A stretch of DNA of 64,000 bases, from contig NZ_CP024985.1 in NCBI RefSeq assembly GCF_002803845.1, positions 5,653,501-5,717,500 of the forward strand, given 5' to 3'. Every line of letters begins with the position of its first letter. The stretch's first letter is position 1. This stretch comes from Streptomyces lavendulae subsp. lavendulae. GTDB lineage: Bacteria; Actinomycetota; Actinomycetes; Streptomycetales; Streptomycetaceae. The notes beneath the pieces were generated by a model. It had not been told where the DNA came from, ran no database searches, and saw only the letters and a list, made by a program, of their open reading frames with translations. Below are positions 32,254 through 41,524 of the stretch, in pieces. The position numbers and the translations under genes are program-made.

Positions 32254-33465
32254 CTAGGACTGCGGATCTCCGTCGGCCAGACGTCCGAGGATCAGGGCGA
32301 TCCGCAGCGTGAACGCCGAACGAACGTCGGAGGGTGACCATCCGGTGACGTCGGTCACACGTCGGAGCCGGTAGCGCACCGTGTTGGGATGCACGAACAG
32401 CATCCGCGCGGCCCCCTCCAGGCTGCTCGCCTGCTCCAGGTAGACACTCAGCGTCTCCAGCAGCGCCGAGCCCGCCTCCTCCAGCGGTCTGTAGATCTCC
32501 TCCACCAGCTGCTCCCTGGCCGAGGGATCGGAGGCGATCGCGCGCTCCGGCAGCAGATCGTCCGCCAGCACCGGGCGCGGCGCGTCCTGCCAGGCGGTGC
32601 AGGCCTTGAGGCCGGCCGCCGCCGCCTGCGCCGACTTCGTCGCGTTCAGCAGGTCGGGCACCACCGGCCCGGCCACCACGGGGCCGGCCGCGAACGGGCC
32701 GATCAGGGACTTCGCCACCTGCATCGGGTTGTCGCTGCCGCCCGCGATCACCACGAGCCGGTCGCCGAGCACGCCGGTGAGCACCTGGAGCTTGTGGTGG
32801 CGGGCCGCGCGCCGGATCGCCTCGACCGTCAGCTCGCTGTCGCCGTCGGGCGCGGTGCCCAGCACCACGCACACGTGCTCCGGCGAATTCCAGCCAAGGG
32901 CCGCCGCCCGCGACAGCGCGCCCTCGTCGGCCTCGCCCGACAGCACGGCGTTGACGACCAGGGACTCCAGCCGGGCGTCCCACGCCCCCCGGGCCTCGGC
33001 TGCCTGGGCGTACACCTGGGCGGTCGCGAAGGCGATCTCCCGGGCGTACACCAGCAGCGCCTCGCGCAGGATCGACTCGTCACCCGGGGCCGCGACCTCG
33101 TCGATCGCGGCCTCCATGACCTCGATCGTGGTACGGACCATCTCGACGGTCTGGCGCAGGGTGATCGCCCGGGTCAGCTCGCGCGGAGCCGTCCCGAAGA
33201 CGTCGGTGGAAATGGCCTGCGGGGTCTCCGGGTGCCGGAACCACTCCGTGAACGCGGCGATGCCGGCCTGCGCCACCAGGCCGATCCACGACCGGTTCTC
33301 CGGCGGCATCGCCCGGTACCACGGCAGGGTCTCGTCCATCCGGGCGATGGCGTTGGCGGCGAGCCGGCCGGAGGACTTCTCCAGCCGGCGCAGCGTCGCG
33401 CTGTGGGGGTGGGCCGGATGCGCGGGACGGGTCTCGGGGGACTGCTCACGTTCGGGTTGGGGCAC
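32254..33465 (-). CDS. fasR: FasR-type (PucR/CdaR-like) activator of fatty acid synthesis
   Basis: 403 residues from GTG 33465; the first 25 residues are weakly constrained and a later start is possible. The central part (about 30-130: ETLPWYRAMPPENRSWIGLVAQAGI) and GGDEF-like middle resemble PucR regulators. The C-terminal PucR helix-turn-helix is clear: LEGAARMLFVHPNTVRYRLRR. Its place directly before fabD is the same as that of FasR, the activator of the fab operon in Streptomyces coelicolor. Confidence 0.9.
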   Translation of the reverse strand: MPQPEREQSPETRPAHPAHPHSATLRRLEKSSGRLAANAIARMDETLPWYRAMPPENRSWIGLVAQAGIAAFTEWFRHPETPQAISTDVFGTAPRELTRAITLRQTVEMVRTTIEVMEAAIDEVAAPGDESILREALLVYAREIAFATAQVYAQAAEARGAWDARLESLVVNAVLSGEADEGALSRAAALGWNSPEHVCVVLGTAPDGDSELTVEAIRRAARHHKLQVLTGVLGDRLVVIAGGSDNPMQVAKSLIGPFAAGPVVAGPVVPDLLNATKSAQAAAAGLKACTAWQDAPRPVLADDLLPERAIASDPSAREQLVEEIYRPLEEAGSALLETLSVYLEQASSLEGAARMLFVHPNTVRYRLRRVTDVTGWSPSDVRSAFTLRIALILGRLADGDPQS

Positions 33466-33546
33466 GGGACAAGACTGCCCTATCGGCGCCCCGGCGCCGA
33501 CGCGGGTCCACGGCCGGTCCTCCGGCGGGGGGCTACGGTGGCCCCC

Positions 33547-34206
33547 ATGATTGATGTACGCCGCGCTGCGGACCGGTACGAGGGAGGGGACGGGGGCGCC
33601 GGGATCAGCACCCGCCACGCCTTCTCCTTCGGGTCCTTCTACGACCCGGACAACATCCGCTTCGGCCCGGTGCTGGCCTGCAACGAGGAGCGCCTCGCGC
33701 CCGGATCGGGCTTCGACGAGCACCCGCACAGCCACACCGAGATCGTCACCTGGGTGGTGGAGGGCGAGCTCACCCACCGCGACAGCACCACCGGCGACAC
33801 CGGCGTGGTCCGCCCCGGCGACGTCCAGCGGCTGGGTGCCGGCGCCGGGGCCCGGCACGTCGAGCGCAACGACGGCCCGGCTCCGCTGCGGTTCGTCCAG
33901 ATGTGGCTCGCGCCGCTGACGGCGGGCGGGGAGCCCGCGTACGAGGTCGTGCGCGGTCTCGCGGACGGCACCCCGTACGAGGTCCCGGCGGCCGGGGCGG
34001 TGCTGCACGTGCGGCGGCCGGGCGCGGGCGAGCGGGTCCCCGTACCGGCGGCCGAGCGGGTCTACCTGCACGTGGTGCGCGGGGACCTGCGGCTCGACGG
34101 GGCCGAGCTGGGTCCCGGGGACTCGGCGCGGATCACCGGCGAGAAGGGCCTGGAGATCACCGCCGGGTCCCCGGGGGAGCTGCTGATCTGGGAACTCCCG
34201 CTCTAG
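33547..34206 (+). CDS. Pirin-family bicupin protein
   Basis: 219 residues, ATG 33547. The N-terminal cupin has the pirin metal residues: GFDEHPHSHTEIVTWVVEGELTH supplies three His and a Glu, with the next His in ARHVE. A second cupin fills the C-terminal half (VYLHVVRGDLRLDGAELGPGD) without metal ligands. Bacterial pirins include quercetin dioxygenases and redox-sensing partners of enzymes; no specific role can be given. Its stop overlaps the convergent hydrolase stop by four bases. Confidence 0.88.
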   Translation: MIDVRRAADRYEGGDGGAGISTRHAFSFGSFYDPDNIRFGPVLACNEERLAPGSGFDEHPHSHTEIVTWVVEGELTHRDSTTGDTGVVRPGDVQRLGAGAGARHVERNDGPAPLRFVQMWLAPLTAGGEPAYEVVRGLADGTPYEVPAAGAVLHVRRPGAGERVPVPAAERVYLHVVRGDLRLDGAELGPGDSARITGEKGLEITAGSPGELLIWELPL

Positions 34207-35051
34207 CGGGCCGCCCGCAGCTCGGCGAGGACCGCATCGGTGAAGGGGGTCCACGCCTCCACCGCCCAGGGGCCGAAGGGCCGGTCGGTCAGGGCCACGC
34301 AGGCGGCGCGGGCGTCCGGGTCCACCCACAGGAAGGTGCCGGACTGGCCGAAGTGGCCGAAGGTGCGCGGGGAGGACGTGGTGCCCGTCCAGTGCGGGGA
34401 CTTGCCGTCGCGGATCTCCAGGCCGAGGCCCCAGTCGTTGGGGGACTGGTGTCCGTAGCCCGGCAGGACGCCCTTGAGGCCCGGGTGCACCACGGAGGTG
34501 GCCTCGGCGACCGTGCGGACGTCCAGCAGGCGGGGCGCCTGCAGCTCGGCGGCGAAGCGCGCCAGGTCGGACACGGTGGAGACGCCGTCCTTGGCGGGCG
34601 AGCCCTCCAGGGTGGTCGAGGTCATGCCCAGCGGCTCGAAGACCGCCTGGTGCAGGTACTCCGCGAAGGGGATCCCGGTGGCCTTCGTCAGGTGGTCGCC
34701 GAGCACCTCGAAACCGGCGTTCGAGTACAGTCGCCGCTCCCCGGGCGGGGCCATCGCGCGGTGCTCGTCGAAGGCCAGGCCGCTGGTGTGCGCGAGCAGG
34801 TGACGGATCGTCGAACCCTCGGGGCCCGCCGGTTCGTCCAGCTCGACGGCCCCCTCCTCGTACGCGACGAGGGCGGCGTACGCGGCGAGCGGCTTGGTGA
34901 CCGAGGCCAGCGGGAAACGGTGGTCCAGCGGCCCGTGGGAGCCGGCCAGGCTCCCGTCGGCGCGTACGACGGCGGCCGCGGCGGTCGGCACCGGCCAGGT
35001 CTCGACGGCCCGCAGGCTGTCCAGGGTGTTGACGGGATCCAGGCTCTCCAT
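34203..35051 (-). CDS. Serine beta-lactamase/esterase-like hydrolase (class C fold)
   Basis: 282 residues from ATG 35051; an ORF extending upstream would swallow the divergent MerR promoter. The SxxK nucleophile is in PLASVTKPLAAY, the YxN motif in RRLYSNAGFEVLG, and the third motif in FGHFGQSGTF (HxG type). There is no signal peptide, so it is not a secreted beta-lactamase; esterase or peptidase action on a small cytoplasmic substrate is more likely. Confidence 0.83.
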   Translation of the reverse strand: MESLDPVNTLDSLRAVETWPVPTAAAAVVRADGSLAGSHGPLDHRFPLASVTKPLAAYAALVAYEEGAVELDEPAGPEGSTIRHLLAHTSGLAFDEHRAMAPPGERRLYSNAGFEVLGDHLTKATGIPFAEYLHQAVFEPLGMTSTTLEGSPAKDGVSTVSDLARFAAELQAPRLLDVRTVAEATSVVHPGLKGVLPGYGHQSPNDWGLGLEIRDGKSPHWTGTTSSPRTFGHFGQSGTFLWVDPDARAACVALTDRPFGPWAVEAWTPFTDAVLAELRAAR

Positions 35052-35064
35052 GCGGCCGAGCCTA

Positions 35065-35098
35065 CTTGCTTGGAGTGCACTCCAGGGTTTTAGCGTGG
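35065..35098 (+). promoter_or_regulatory. MerR-type promoter with palindromic spacer
   Basis: The palindrome TGGAGTGCACTCCA (35071-35084) sits between a TTGCTT-like -35 (35065) and a TTTAGCGT-like -10 (about 35088), just before the MerR gene. MerR-family regulators typically bind dyads inside such overlong spacers and untwist them. Confidence 0.7.
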
Positions 35099-35103
35099 GC
35101 GCC

Positions 35104-35502
35104 ATGAGCCAGAGCCTGACGCAGACGCGGTACACGATCAGCGAGGTCGAGGCCCGGACCGGGCTGACCCAGCACACGCTGCGCTGGTACGAGCGCATCG
35201 GGCTGATGCCGCACGTGGACCGCTCCCATTCGGGACAGCGGCGGTTCACCGACAAGGACCTCGGCTGGCTCGCCTTCGTGGGCAAGCTGCGCGCGACCGG
35301 GATGTCGGTGGCGGACATGGTCCGCTACGCCGAACTCGTCCGGGAGGGCGAGCACACGGTCGACGAGCGCCGGGCCCTGCTGGAGCACACGCGCCGCGAG
35401 GTGCGGGCACGCCTCGCGGAACTGACCGACGCGCTCGGCGTGCTGGACCGCAAGATCGAGATGTACGCGATGAACACGAACACGGGGAAGGCACAGTCAT
35501 GA
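35104..35502 (+). CDS. MerR-family transcriptional regulator
   Basis: 132 residues, ATG 35104. The winged helix is at residues 10-75: YTISEVEARTGLTQHTLRWYERIGLM, then SGQRRFTDKDLGWL. A coiled-coil helix (about 90-125) makes the dimer. No conserved Cys pattern for metals is present, so it belongs to the aldehyde/electrophile (AdhR-like) rather than metal branch. It overlaps the aldo/keto reductase start by four bases, so both are one operon that the regulator probably activates. Confidence 0.9.
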   Translation: MSQSLTQTRYTISEVEARTGLTQHTLRWYERIGLMPHVDRSHSGQRRFTDKDLGWLAFVGKLRATGMSVADMVRYAELVREGEHTVDERRALLEHTRREVRARLAELTDALGVLDRKIEMYAMNTNTGKAQS

Positions 35503-36521
35503 CGGAGCGCACCACCATCGAGCGGGCCGAACTGGGCAGGGGCGGACCGGTCGTCGGCGTCCAGGGCCTCGGCTGCATGGGCATGAGCGAGTTCTACGGG
35601 GACACCGACGAGGCGGCCGCCCGCGCGACCCTGGAGGCGGCACTGGCCGCCGGGGTCACCCTCTTCGACACGGCGGACGCCTACGGGAGCGGGGCGAACG
35701 AGGAGTTCCTGGCGCCCTTCGTGGCCGCGCACCGGGACGAGATCACCCTCGCCACCAAGTTCGCCCTGGAGCGCCGCGCCGACGACCCGGCGTACCGGGG
35801 CATCCGCAACGACCGCGCGTACATCCGCCGGGCCGTCGAGGACAGCCTGCGGCGGCTCGGGGTGGACGTGATCGACCTCTACTACATGCACCGCCGCGAC
35901 CCGGCCGTGCCGTTCGCCGAGTCGGTGGGCGCCATGGCCGAGCTGGTGCGGGAGGGGAAGGTGCGCCACCTCGGGCTCAGCGAGGTCACGGGGGCCGAGC
36001 TGCGGGAGGCCTGCGCGGTGCACCCCATCGCGGCGCTGCAGTCGGAGTGGTCCCTGTTCAGCCGGGACGTGGAGCGCAGCGCGGTGGGCGCGGCGGCGGA
36101 ACTGGGCGTGGCCTTCGTGCCGTACTCCCCGCTCGGACGGGGCTTCCTGACGGGCGCCTTCGCGGACGCCGCGGCGGACCTGTCGGCCGGGGACTACCGG
36201 CAGCACCAGCCCCGCTTCACCGGGGACAACGCGAAGACCAACGCGGCGCTGCTGGACCCGGTCCGGGAGATCGCCGCCGCGCACGGGGCCTCCCCGGCGC
36301 AGATCGCGCTGGCCTGGGTGCAGCAGCGGGCGGCGGTGCACGGCCTGACGGTGGTCCCGATCCCGGGCACCCGCAAGCCGGAGCGGGTCGCGGAGAACAC
36401 CGCGGCGACCCGGATCACGCTGACGGGGCCGGAGCTCGCCCTGCTGGAGCCGATCGCCGGCCGGGTCGCGGGGGACCGCTACCCGGACATGACCTTCAGC
36501 TCGGCGGCGCGCGAGGAGTAG
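35499..36521 (+). CDS. Aldo/keto reductase
   Basis: 340 residues, ATG 35499 in an ATGA overlap with the MerR stop. The catalytic tetrad is visible: FDTADAYG (Asp, Tyr), ATKFAL (Lys) and LYYMHRRDP (His). The nucleotide loop PIPGTRKPERVAEN indicates NADPH. It resembles the AKR13/YakC type that reduces aldehydes. The MerR partner suggests induction by aldehydes. Confidence 0.93.
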   Translation: MTERTTIERAELGRGGPVVGVQGLGCMGMSEFYGDTDEAAARATLEAALAAGVTLFDTADAYGSGANEEFLAPFVAAHRDEITLATKFALERRADDPAYRGIRNDRAYIRRAVEDSLRRLGVDVIDLYYMHRRDPAVPFAESVGAMAELVREGKVRHLGLSEVTGAELREACAVHPIAALQSEWSLFSRDVERSAVGAAAELGVAFVPYSPLGRGFLTGAFADAAADLSAGDYRQHQPRFTGDNAKTNAALLDPVREIAAAHGASPAQIALAWVQQRAAVHGLTVVPIPGTRKPERVAENTAATRITLTGPELALLEPIAGRVAGDRYPDMTFSSAAREE

Positions 36522-36526
36522 GACCG

Positions 36527-36576
36527 GGCCGCCGCCCGCCGCCCGCCGCCCGCCGCCGGGGCCCGCCGCCCGCGGG
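36527..36576. repeat. CCCGCCG microsatellite
   Basis: A run of GCCGCCC/CCCGCCG units fills the short gap between the aldo/keto reductase and the convergent DUF4429 gene. It is prone to slippage but lies outside both coding regions. Confidence 0.7.
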
Positions 36577-37434
36577 CTAGGCCTCCGCGGCGAGGCGGTC
36601 GCGCAGGGCGGCGTACTCGGAGTCGGTCAGCAGCCCCGCCCCGTAGAGCTCGCCCAGGTGCTGGAGGCGGCCGTCCTCGCCGGAGCGGGCGCGCGGCAGG
36701 GAGGCCACGGGGGTGCGGGCGCGCAGGGCCGCGAGGACGGCGGCGGCGAAGGGCAGGGACTCGTGCACGGCCCCGTACCCGACCCCGAACACGGCGGCGG
36801 CCAGGTCGTGGTCGGCGCGGGGGTCCCCGACCCCGGGGGCGCCCTCGCGGGGCAGCAGGCGCAGGTACCCGGCCCCGGGGCGTTCCGGGGAGACCCATTC
36901 GACCCCGGACAGGGAGGTCAGGGCGAAGCGCTGGTCGCCGGAGCGCCACTTGGTGCTGGAGGCGCCGGTGCGCGACCAGTGGAAGGTGACCGCCGAGCCG
37001 TCGAAGCCCACGCGGGCGTCGTACGCCTTCAGCTGGAGGGGTGGCTGCGGGACCTCGACCAGGAACCGGTCGGCGGGTTCGTCGGCCCCGGGCCCGATCC
37101 GGCCGCGCAGCGCGTCGGCGAAGGCCTCGGCCGCGTCCGCCCGGTCCGCAGGGAGCGTGAGCCGGTACGGGTCGCAGGCCTCCTTGAGCTGCCCGGCGGC
37201 AGCCTCCATCAGCGGATCGGCCCCCGGACGCGGTACGGCGCGCAGTACCACCGCGTCGCGCCTGCCGCCCGCGGACACCTCGACGCCCACCCCGGTCAAC
37301 GCTTCCAGGGGGATCCTGCGCTCACCCAGCGCGTTCCAGAGCCGTGGAGTTCGCATCCCCCGTGCGAAGCGGATGAGCACCGAGTCCGAGTCGAACTCCC
37401 AGACGGCATGATTTCCGGCCAGTACGTCACCCAT
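36577..37434 (-). CDS. DUF4429-SHOCT protein
   Basis: 285 residues from ATG 37434. Two DUF4429 beta modules (about 1-90 and 125-225), with GDVLAGNHAVWEFDSDSV and IRFARGMRTPRLW, related to PH-like folds. The last 30 residues are a SHOCT helix pair (LGELYGAGLLTDSEYAALRDRL), which often mediates oligomerisation. The function is unknown; the combination is common in Streptomyces. An in-frame ATG nine bases upstream is possible. Confidence 0.85.
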   Translation of the reverse strand: MGDVLAGNHAVWEFDSDSVLIRFARGMRTPRLWNALGERRIPLEALTGVGVEVSAGGRRDAVVLRAVPRPGADPLMEAAAGQLKEACDPYRLTLPADRADAAEAFADALRGRIGPGADEPADRFLVEVPQPPLQLKAYDARVGFDGSAVTFHWSRTGASSTKWRSGDQRFALTSLSGVEWVSPERPGAGYLRLLPREGAPGVGDPRADHDLAAAVFGVGYGAVHESLPFAAAVLAALRARTPVASLPRARSGEDGRLQHLGELYGAGLLTDSEYAALRDRLAAEA

Positions 37435-37529
37435 GCGGCACATCGTAAAGGGAGGCGCCCCCGTGCGTCCCCCCGGTCGGCAGGGACGATTTTCCCGTTC
37501 GCTACGCCCGCCGGGCGGAGAGGGGGTCC

Positions 37530-38783
37530 TCAGGACCCTTCCGGGGCGGAAATTCCTCGTCGGCAGTCGTCCGCGCCGCTCGCACATGCGACGGAACCGA
37601 AGGTGCCGGTTCCGATCTTGGCGAAATTGTCCAGAGAGGACGTCCCTGGCTCGAAATAGCCCGTGTGGCTCCTGGCCCCGGCCGAGGACAGCAGCCGGGC
37701 GCCGAAGGTCGGGGAAACCGGGTCGGCCCCGTGGCCCAGACCGCCTACCTCCAGGTGCGGTACGTCGGCGATCCAGTCGCCCTCGTCGCGCATCGCCCAG
37801 ACCCGCGCGGAGGTGTGCAGGTCGGCGGCGTTCTCGGCCCGCATGCCGGGGCTGCCCGCCACCACCAGGTCGGTCACCCGGTCCGGCAGCCGGTGCGCGG
37901 CCACGCCGCACACCACCGATCCGTAGCTGTGGCAGAACAGGGCCACGCTGGCGTTCCCGGGCAGGGCCGCCGTGAGCGCCTCCAGCCGCGTGGCGCCCTG
38001 GACGGCGAGCCGGCCGGTCGCGGCGTCCACGCCGAGCCCGGTGGGCGCGGTGTAGCCGGCCCAGGCGATGACGGCGTTCTGCTCGCCGGGCCGGGCCGCG
38101 CGCTCGGCCTCGTAGAGGGACTGGGCCATTCCGACGGGGGCGGTGAGGCGGCGCGTGGAGCGCTCGAAGGTCACCGCGTCGGTGTCGACGCCGGGGACGA
38201 TCACAGAGACCCGGCGGGCGGTCCGCAGGTCCCCGAAGACCTCGGCGGCGAGACCGGCGCCGGTGGGGTCGAAGACGAAGATCTGCCGGCCGGGCTCGGC
38301 CAGCGATTCGAAGCGGTGGGCCCGGCGGACGGCCGTCGAGCGGTCGGCCGGGGTCAGGGCCACGTCCCGGCCGCGGGCCTCCTCGACCCGCGCGGCCTGC
38401 ACCAGGGAGTTGCGGTTGGCCCGGTAGCGGGTCTCGGCGGGTACCCCGTCGAGGTTCCCGACCACGAGCGGGAAGCCGTCGGCGAGGCGGGCGCGCTGGG
38501 CGGTGTCGAGGTCGGCGAAGAAGCGGGCCACCGTCCGTACGGGGGCGTCGGCGGCCGGTACGGCCCGGCCGTCGATCCGGGCCGCGGACCACGCCGCGAG
38601 CGCGGCCGCCCGGGGGGCGGTGCCCGCCTCGGGCGGGTGGACCGCGGTCCAGCCGGTGGTCGCCAGCATGAGGAAGACGACGGCGAGCGCGAGCATCATG
38701 CGCAGGGCGGCCGGACGCGCGAGGGCGTCGGCGTTGTCGTCGGCTTCGACGGCGGGAGGGGCGTGGCGGCCGGGCAGGTTCAC
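37530..38783 (-). CDS. DUF1023-type alpha/beta hydrolase, membrane-anchored
   Basis: 417 residues from GTG 38783. A hydrophobic helix near residues 27-50 is an uncleaved signal or anchor. The catalytic part (about 180-390) has VSVIVPGVDTDAVTF, the nucleophile elbow ALFCHSYGSVVCG (Ser) and the late RSHTGYF (His), with an Asp in the RDEGDWIADVP stretch. This is the DUF1023 family of actinobacterial exported hydrolases; the substrate is unknown. The C-terminus has a two-Cys segment (VACASGADDC). Confidence 0.83.
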   Translation of the reverse strand: MNLPGRHAPPAVEADDNADALARPAALRMMLALAVVFLMLATTGWTAVHPPEAGTAPRAAALAAWSAARIDGRAVPAADAPVRTVARFFADLDTAQRARLADGFPLVVGNLDGVPAETRYRANRNSLVQAARVEEARGRDVALTPADRSTAVRRAHRFESLAEPGRQIFVFDPTGAGLAAEVFGDLRTARRVSVIVPGVDTDAVTFERSTRRLTAPVGMAQSLYEAERAARPGEQNAVIAWAGYTAPTGLGVDAATGRLAVQGATRLEALTAALPGNASVALFCHSYGSVVCGVAAHRLPDRVTDLVVAGSPGMRAENAADLHTSARVWAMRDEGDWIADVPHLEVGGLGHGADPVSPTFGARLLSSAGARSHTGYFEPGTSSLDNFAKIGTGTFGSVACASGADDCRRGISAPEGS

Positions 38784-38910
38784 TGGAGCCAGCGTAGGAG
38801 ACCGCTGGAGCCGACGGTGCTCCGGGTGACAGGTCTCACGGCCGGCCGTGGGACGCACCGCCCGTCCGGTTACGGTGAGTTGCCGTCCGGACCCTCGCCG
38901 CGGCGGTGCC

Positions 38911-39615
38911 TCAGACCCCGGTGGCGGAGGCGGCCGGGGCGGGCCCGGGCGCCGCCGGAGGCCTGTGCCAGTGGGCCGCGAGGGCCGGACGGATCTGGTC
39001 CAGGTAGGCCTCCGTCATCCGCCGGATCGCCTCGACGCTGGTGTCCTCGCCCTGCCCCCACAGCCGCCCGGTGACGCGCATCACGCCGCAGAAGGCGGCC
39101 ACCGCCACCCGGGGCCGCGGGTCGGCGTCGAGGTCCAGCCCCTCGCGGTCGGCGATCAGCCGGGCGATCTCCTCCTCCAGCTCGGTGGAGCGCCGCAGGT
39201 GCACGGCGAGCAGGGCCGGAGTGGACTCGATCAGCTGGTATCCCCGCATGTAGAGGTCCACGGGGACCACCTCGGAGATGGCCTCCTCGACCGTGTCCCA
39301 GGCGGCGAGCACGGCGCCCCGCATGGCCTCCACAGGGCCCTCGGAGGCCGGCCTGGCCCGCAGCGCGGCGACGAAGTGCGACTCGACCAGGTCCTGGACG
39401 GCGAAGGCGACCTCCTCCTTGTTCGCGAAGTAGCGGAAGAAGGTGCGCTGGGAGACCTCCACGGCGTCGGTGATCTCGTCCACCGTGGTCCGGTCGTAGC
39501 CCTGGGAGACGAACAGGAGCAGGGCGGCGCGCAGCAGTGCGTCCCGGGTGCGCCGCTTCTTGCGTTCGCGCAGACCGGTCGCCGGGGCGTCCGGTGCCGG
39601 CCGCAGGTCGGTCAT
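38911..39615 (-). CDS. TetR-family regulator divergent from an efflux pump
   Basis: 234 residues from ATG 39615. The DNA-binding part (residues 15-65) reads RERKKRRTRDALLRAALLLF, then VDEITDAVEVSQRTFFRYFANKEEV. The C-terminal domain is helical and ends in a Pro/Ala tail. It is divergent from a DHA2 multidrug transporter, and two matching operator-like dyads lie in the gap, so it is probably the pump's repressor, released by the pump substrate. Confidence 0.9.
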   Translation of the reverse strand: MTDLRPAPDAPATGLRERKKRRTRDALLRAALLLFVSQGYDRTTVDEITDAVEVSQRTFFRYFANKEEVAFAVQDLVESHFVAALRARPASEGPVEAMRGAVLAAWDTVEEAISEVVPVDLYMRGYQLIESTPALLAVHLRRSTELEEEIARLIADREGLDLDADPRPRVAVAAFCGVMRVTGRLWGQGEDTSVEAIRRMTEAYLDQIRPALAAHWHRPPAAPGPAPAASATGV

Positions 39616-39670
39616 CACCGAGGGGTCCTTTCTGACGCTGAGTGAGCGGTCAGGGTACCTGTGACCGACC

Positions 39671-39721
39671 TGACAGCGACTGTCTCGTTGAGCCGTTTGT
39701 GAAGTGTCAGTCGCTGTCACT
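39671..39721. promoter_or_regulatory. Two TetR-type operators before the DHA2 pump
   Basis: TGACAGCGACTG occurs at 39671-39682 and, inverted, at 39708-39719. The first forms the dyad GACAG-CGA-CTGTC; the second lies in the 19-base imperfect palindrome AGTGTCAGTCGCTGTCACT (39703-39721), which ends 11 bases before the pump start. Confidence 0.75.
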
Positions 39722-39732
39722 AGCCTGTTTGC

Positions 39733-41325
39733 ATGACGAGTCAGATCACCCTCGCCAAGGAATCGGACCCCGCGCCCGTCCGCACCGGATGGCGCGGCCA
39801 CCCGTGGCTCACCCTGTTCGCCGTGGCGATCGGGGTCATGATGGTCGCGCTCGACGGCACGATCGTCGCCGTCGCCAACCCGGCCATCCAGAAGGACCTC
39901 GGCGCCACCCTCGCCGAGGTGCAGTGGATCACCAACGGCTACCTGCTGGCCCTCGCGGTCTCGCTGATCACCGCCGGCAAGCTCGGCGACCGCTTCGGAC
40001 ACCGCCAGACCTTCCTCATAGGCGTCGCCGGCTTCGCGCTCTCCTCGGCCGCGATCGGCCTCTCCACCGGCGTCGGTCTGGTCATCGCCTTCCGCGTCGC
40101 CCAGGGCGTCTTCGGGGCCCTGCTGATGCCCGCGGCCCTCGGCCTGCTGCGCGCCACCTTCCCCGCCGAGAAGCTCAACATGGCCATCGGTATCTGGGGC
40201 ATGGTCATCGGCGCCTCGACGGCCGCCGGGCCCATCGTCGGGGGCCTGCTCGTCGAGCACGTCAGCTGGCAGTCCGTCTTCTTCATCAACGTGCCCGTAG
40301 GCGTCGTGGCCCTGATCTTCGGCCTGGTCATCCTGCTCGACCACCGGGCCGAGAACGCCCCGCGCTCCTTCGACGTCGTCGGCATCGTGCTGCTGTCGGC
40401 GGCGATGTTCTCCCTGATCTGGGCGCTGATCAAGGCCGCCGAGTGGGGCTGGGGCGACACCCGGACCCTACTGTTCCTCGCCGGGTCGGCCCTCTGCTTC
40501 GTGCTCTTCGCCGTCTGGGAGTCCAAGGTCGCCGAGCCGCTGATCCCGCTCGGGATGTTCCGTTCGCTGCCGCTGTCCGCGGGCACCGTGCTGATGGTCC
40601 TGATGGCCTTCGCCTTCATGGGCGGGCTCTTCTTCGTCACCTTCTACCTGCAGAACGTCCACGGCATGAGCCCCGTCGACAGCGGTCTGCACCTGCTGCC
40701 GCTCACCGGCATGATGATCATCGGCTCGCCGCTGGCCGGCGCCGCCATCACCAAGGTCGGCCCGCGCGTCCCGCTCGTCGCGGGCATGGTCGCCACCGCC
40801 GTCGCCTGTTTCGGGATGGCCCGGCTCACCCCGGACACCGCCACCCTCACCATGTCGCTCTGGTTCGCCCTCCTCGGCCTCGGCCTCGCGCCCGTCATGG
40901 TCGGCGCCACCGAGGTCATCGTCGGCAACGCCCCGCTGGAGCTCTCGGGCGTGGCCGGCGGCCTCCAGCAGGCCGCCATGCAGGTCGGCGGAAGCCTCGG
41001 CACCGCCGTCCTCGGAGCGGTCATGGCGGCCAAGGTCAGTGACACGTTCGGGGACAACTGGACGCGGGCGCAGCTGCCCCCGCTCACCCCGGAGCAGCTC
41101 GACCTCGCCGGGAAGGGGGTCCAGGTCGGCATCGCCCCGGTGCCGCCCGGCGCCCCCGAGCCGGTCGCCCGGGCCATCGCCTCGGTCGCCCACGACACCT
41201 TCGTGTCCGGCATGAGCACCGCCTTCACCGTGGCGGGCGTGGTCGCGGTCCTCGCCGCGGTCGTGGCCTGCTTCACCAAGCGCGGGGCGAACGCCGCCGC
41301 CGGAGCGGGAGCGGCCCACATCTGA
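39733..41325 (+). CDS. MFS drug efflux transporter, DHA2 (14-helix) family
   Basis: 530 residues, ATG 39733. Fourteen hydrophobic helices. Motif A in GKLGDRFGHRQTF, motif C-like IGASTAAGPIVGG, and VALDGTIVAVANPAI in helix 1, all typical of EmrB/QacA-type drug/proton antiporters. The C-terminus adds a large outer loop (about 435-480) between the last two helices. Substrate unknown. Control by the divergent TetR protein is likely. A strong terminator follows. Confidence 0.93.
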   Translation: MTSQITLAKESDPAPVRTGWRGHPWLTLFAVAIGVMMVALDGTIVAVANPAIQKDLGATLAEVQWITNGYLLALAVSLITAGKLGDRFGHRQTFLIGVAGFALSSAAIGLSTGVGLVIAFRVAQGVFGALLMPAALGLLRATFPAEKLNMAIGIWGMVIGASTAAGPIVGGLLVEHVSWQSVFFINVPVGVVALIFGLVILLDHRAENAPRSFDVVGIVLLSAAMFSLIWALIKAAEWGWGDTRTLLFLAGSALCFVLFAVWESKVAEPLIPLGMFRSLPLSAGTVLMVLMAFAFMGGLFFVTFYLQNVHGMSPVDSGLHLLPLTGMMIIGSPLAGAAITKVGPRVPLVAGMVATAVACFGMARLTPDTATLTMSLWFALLGLGLAPVMVGATEVIVGNAPLELSGVAGGLQQAAMQVGGSLGTAVLGAVMAAKVSDTFGDNWTRAQLPPLTPEQLDLAGKGVQVGIAPVPPGAPEPVARAIASVAHDTFVSGMSTAFTVAGVVAVLAAVVACFTKRGANAAAGAGAAHI

Positions 41326-41369
41326 GCCGCCCGCCCGGCCGTTACCGCCGGGTCAACCCCGCTCGCCCC

Positions 41370-41401
41370 ACAGCCCCGCCGGACGGTTCCGGCGGGGCTG
41401 T
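41370..41401 (+). terminator. Terminator after the DHA2 pump
   Basis: ACAGCCCCGCCGGA (41370-41383) pairs perfectly with 41388-41401 across a CGGT loop. Confidence 0.85.
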
Positions 41402-41524
41402 CGCCTATCAGGGTGGACCGCTCCCCAGCCCCTTCCGCTCGACCGTCGCCGCAGGTCAGCGTGGTGCCACGGAGCCTTCGGAAACCGTCCGGGGTCCGGC
41501 CGTCAACAAGGAGACGATTCCGTC

